NCBI GenBank assembly: GCA_005888075.1
Contig: VBKD01000024.1
Span: forward strand, 1-6,061
Direction of reading: 5' to 3'
DNA length: 6,061 nt
Origin: Chloroflexota bacterium
GTDB lineage: Bacteria > Chloroflexota > Dormibacteria > Dormibacterales > Dormibacteraceae
Part shown: piece after piece, positions 5,984 to 6,061 of the stretch
Layout of the letters: every line of letters begins with the position of its first letter
Numbering within the stretch: position 1 is the first letter of the stretch
Notes under the pieces: generated by a model
Databases searched by the model: none
Told to the model about the DNA's origin: nothing
Seen by the model: only the letters and a program-made list of their open reading frames with translations
Translations under genes and position numbers: made by a program

Positions 5984-6061
5984 CCGGCAGCCACCAGGAC
6001 CGCGCGCCCGGCCGCTTCGACCGGCGCGGCGCCGCCGGCGAAGGCCACGCAGAAGGCGGCC
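5980..6061 (-). CDS. C-terminal end of an unidentified protein (partial, enters from right edge)
   Basis: An open frame of 26 codons enters from the right edge and stops at a TGA that overlaps the dipeptidase ATG by four bases (ATGA), a usual operon junction. The visible tail starts AAFCVAFAGG and continues with an alanine-rich helix ending LVAAG. The codons are strongly GC-rich in the third position, as in neighbouring genes. The tail faintly resembles the C-terminal helices of PfkB/ribokinase-type sugar kinases (GDAF followed by AF and an Ala-rich helix), but too little is visible to name it. The overlap and codon pattern are the main support. Confidence 0.5.
   Translation of the reverse strand, partial: AAFCVAFAGGAAPVEAAGRAVLVAAG

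Noticed and set aside
1..6061. Search by eye for tRNA or rRNA genes, CRISPR repeats, insertion-sequence ends and phage genes.
   Set aside because: None seen. Genes cover nearly the whole window, the longest gap is 80 bp, and no direct repeat arrays or transposase motifs were noticed.

Overview
This is a high-GC bacterial window with short intergenic gaps, overlapping stop/start codons and frequent GTG or TTG starts. It reads as ordinary chromosome from a soil-type bacterium, actinobacterial or Chloroflexota-like. That placement is inferred from base composition and protein style; nothing in the sequence fixes the taxon.

The left two thirds (1 to 3830, minus strand) is one operon transcribed right to left: frdA, frdB, frdC, frdD, then a metallo-beta-lactamase-fold gene that runs off the left edge. 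The four Frd proteins form a membrane-bound quinol:fumarate reductase (four-subunit type, also able to work as succinate dehydrogenase). FrdA carries FAD and the dicarboxylate site, FrdB carries three iron-sulfur clusters, and FrdC and FrdD are three-helix membrane anchors that hold the quinone. All active-site and cluster residues I looked for are present, so the complex looks functional. Spacing is tight: a 10-nt gap, a possible 4-nt overlap, a 1-nt overlap and a 6-nt gap. The last gene resembles persulfide dioxygenase / MBL-rhodanese proteins, which would place a sulfur-handling enzyme in the fumarate reductase transcript.

Only about 30 to 40 bp separate frdA from a divergent plus-strand gene (3870 to 4937) for a DAO-type FAD-dependent amine or amino-acid oxidoreductase. 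This gap must hold both promoters.

An 80-bp convergent gap (4938 to 5017) follows and contains a double-hairpin palindromic element. Beyond it, on the minus strand, lies a complete peptidase M19 (membrane dipeptidase family) gene (5018 to 5983). Its ATG overlaps the stop codon of a further reading frame that enters from the right edge.

No RNA genes, CRISPR, insertion sequences or phage genes were seen. I found no clear new multi-gene system. The points most worth checking are the frd-MBL linkage, the palindromic element and the very compact divergent promoter.
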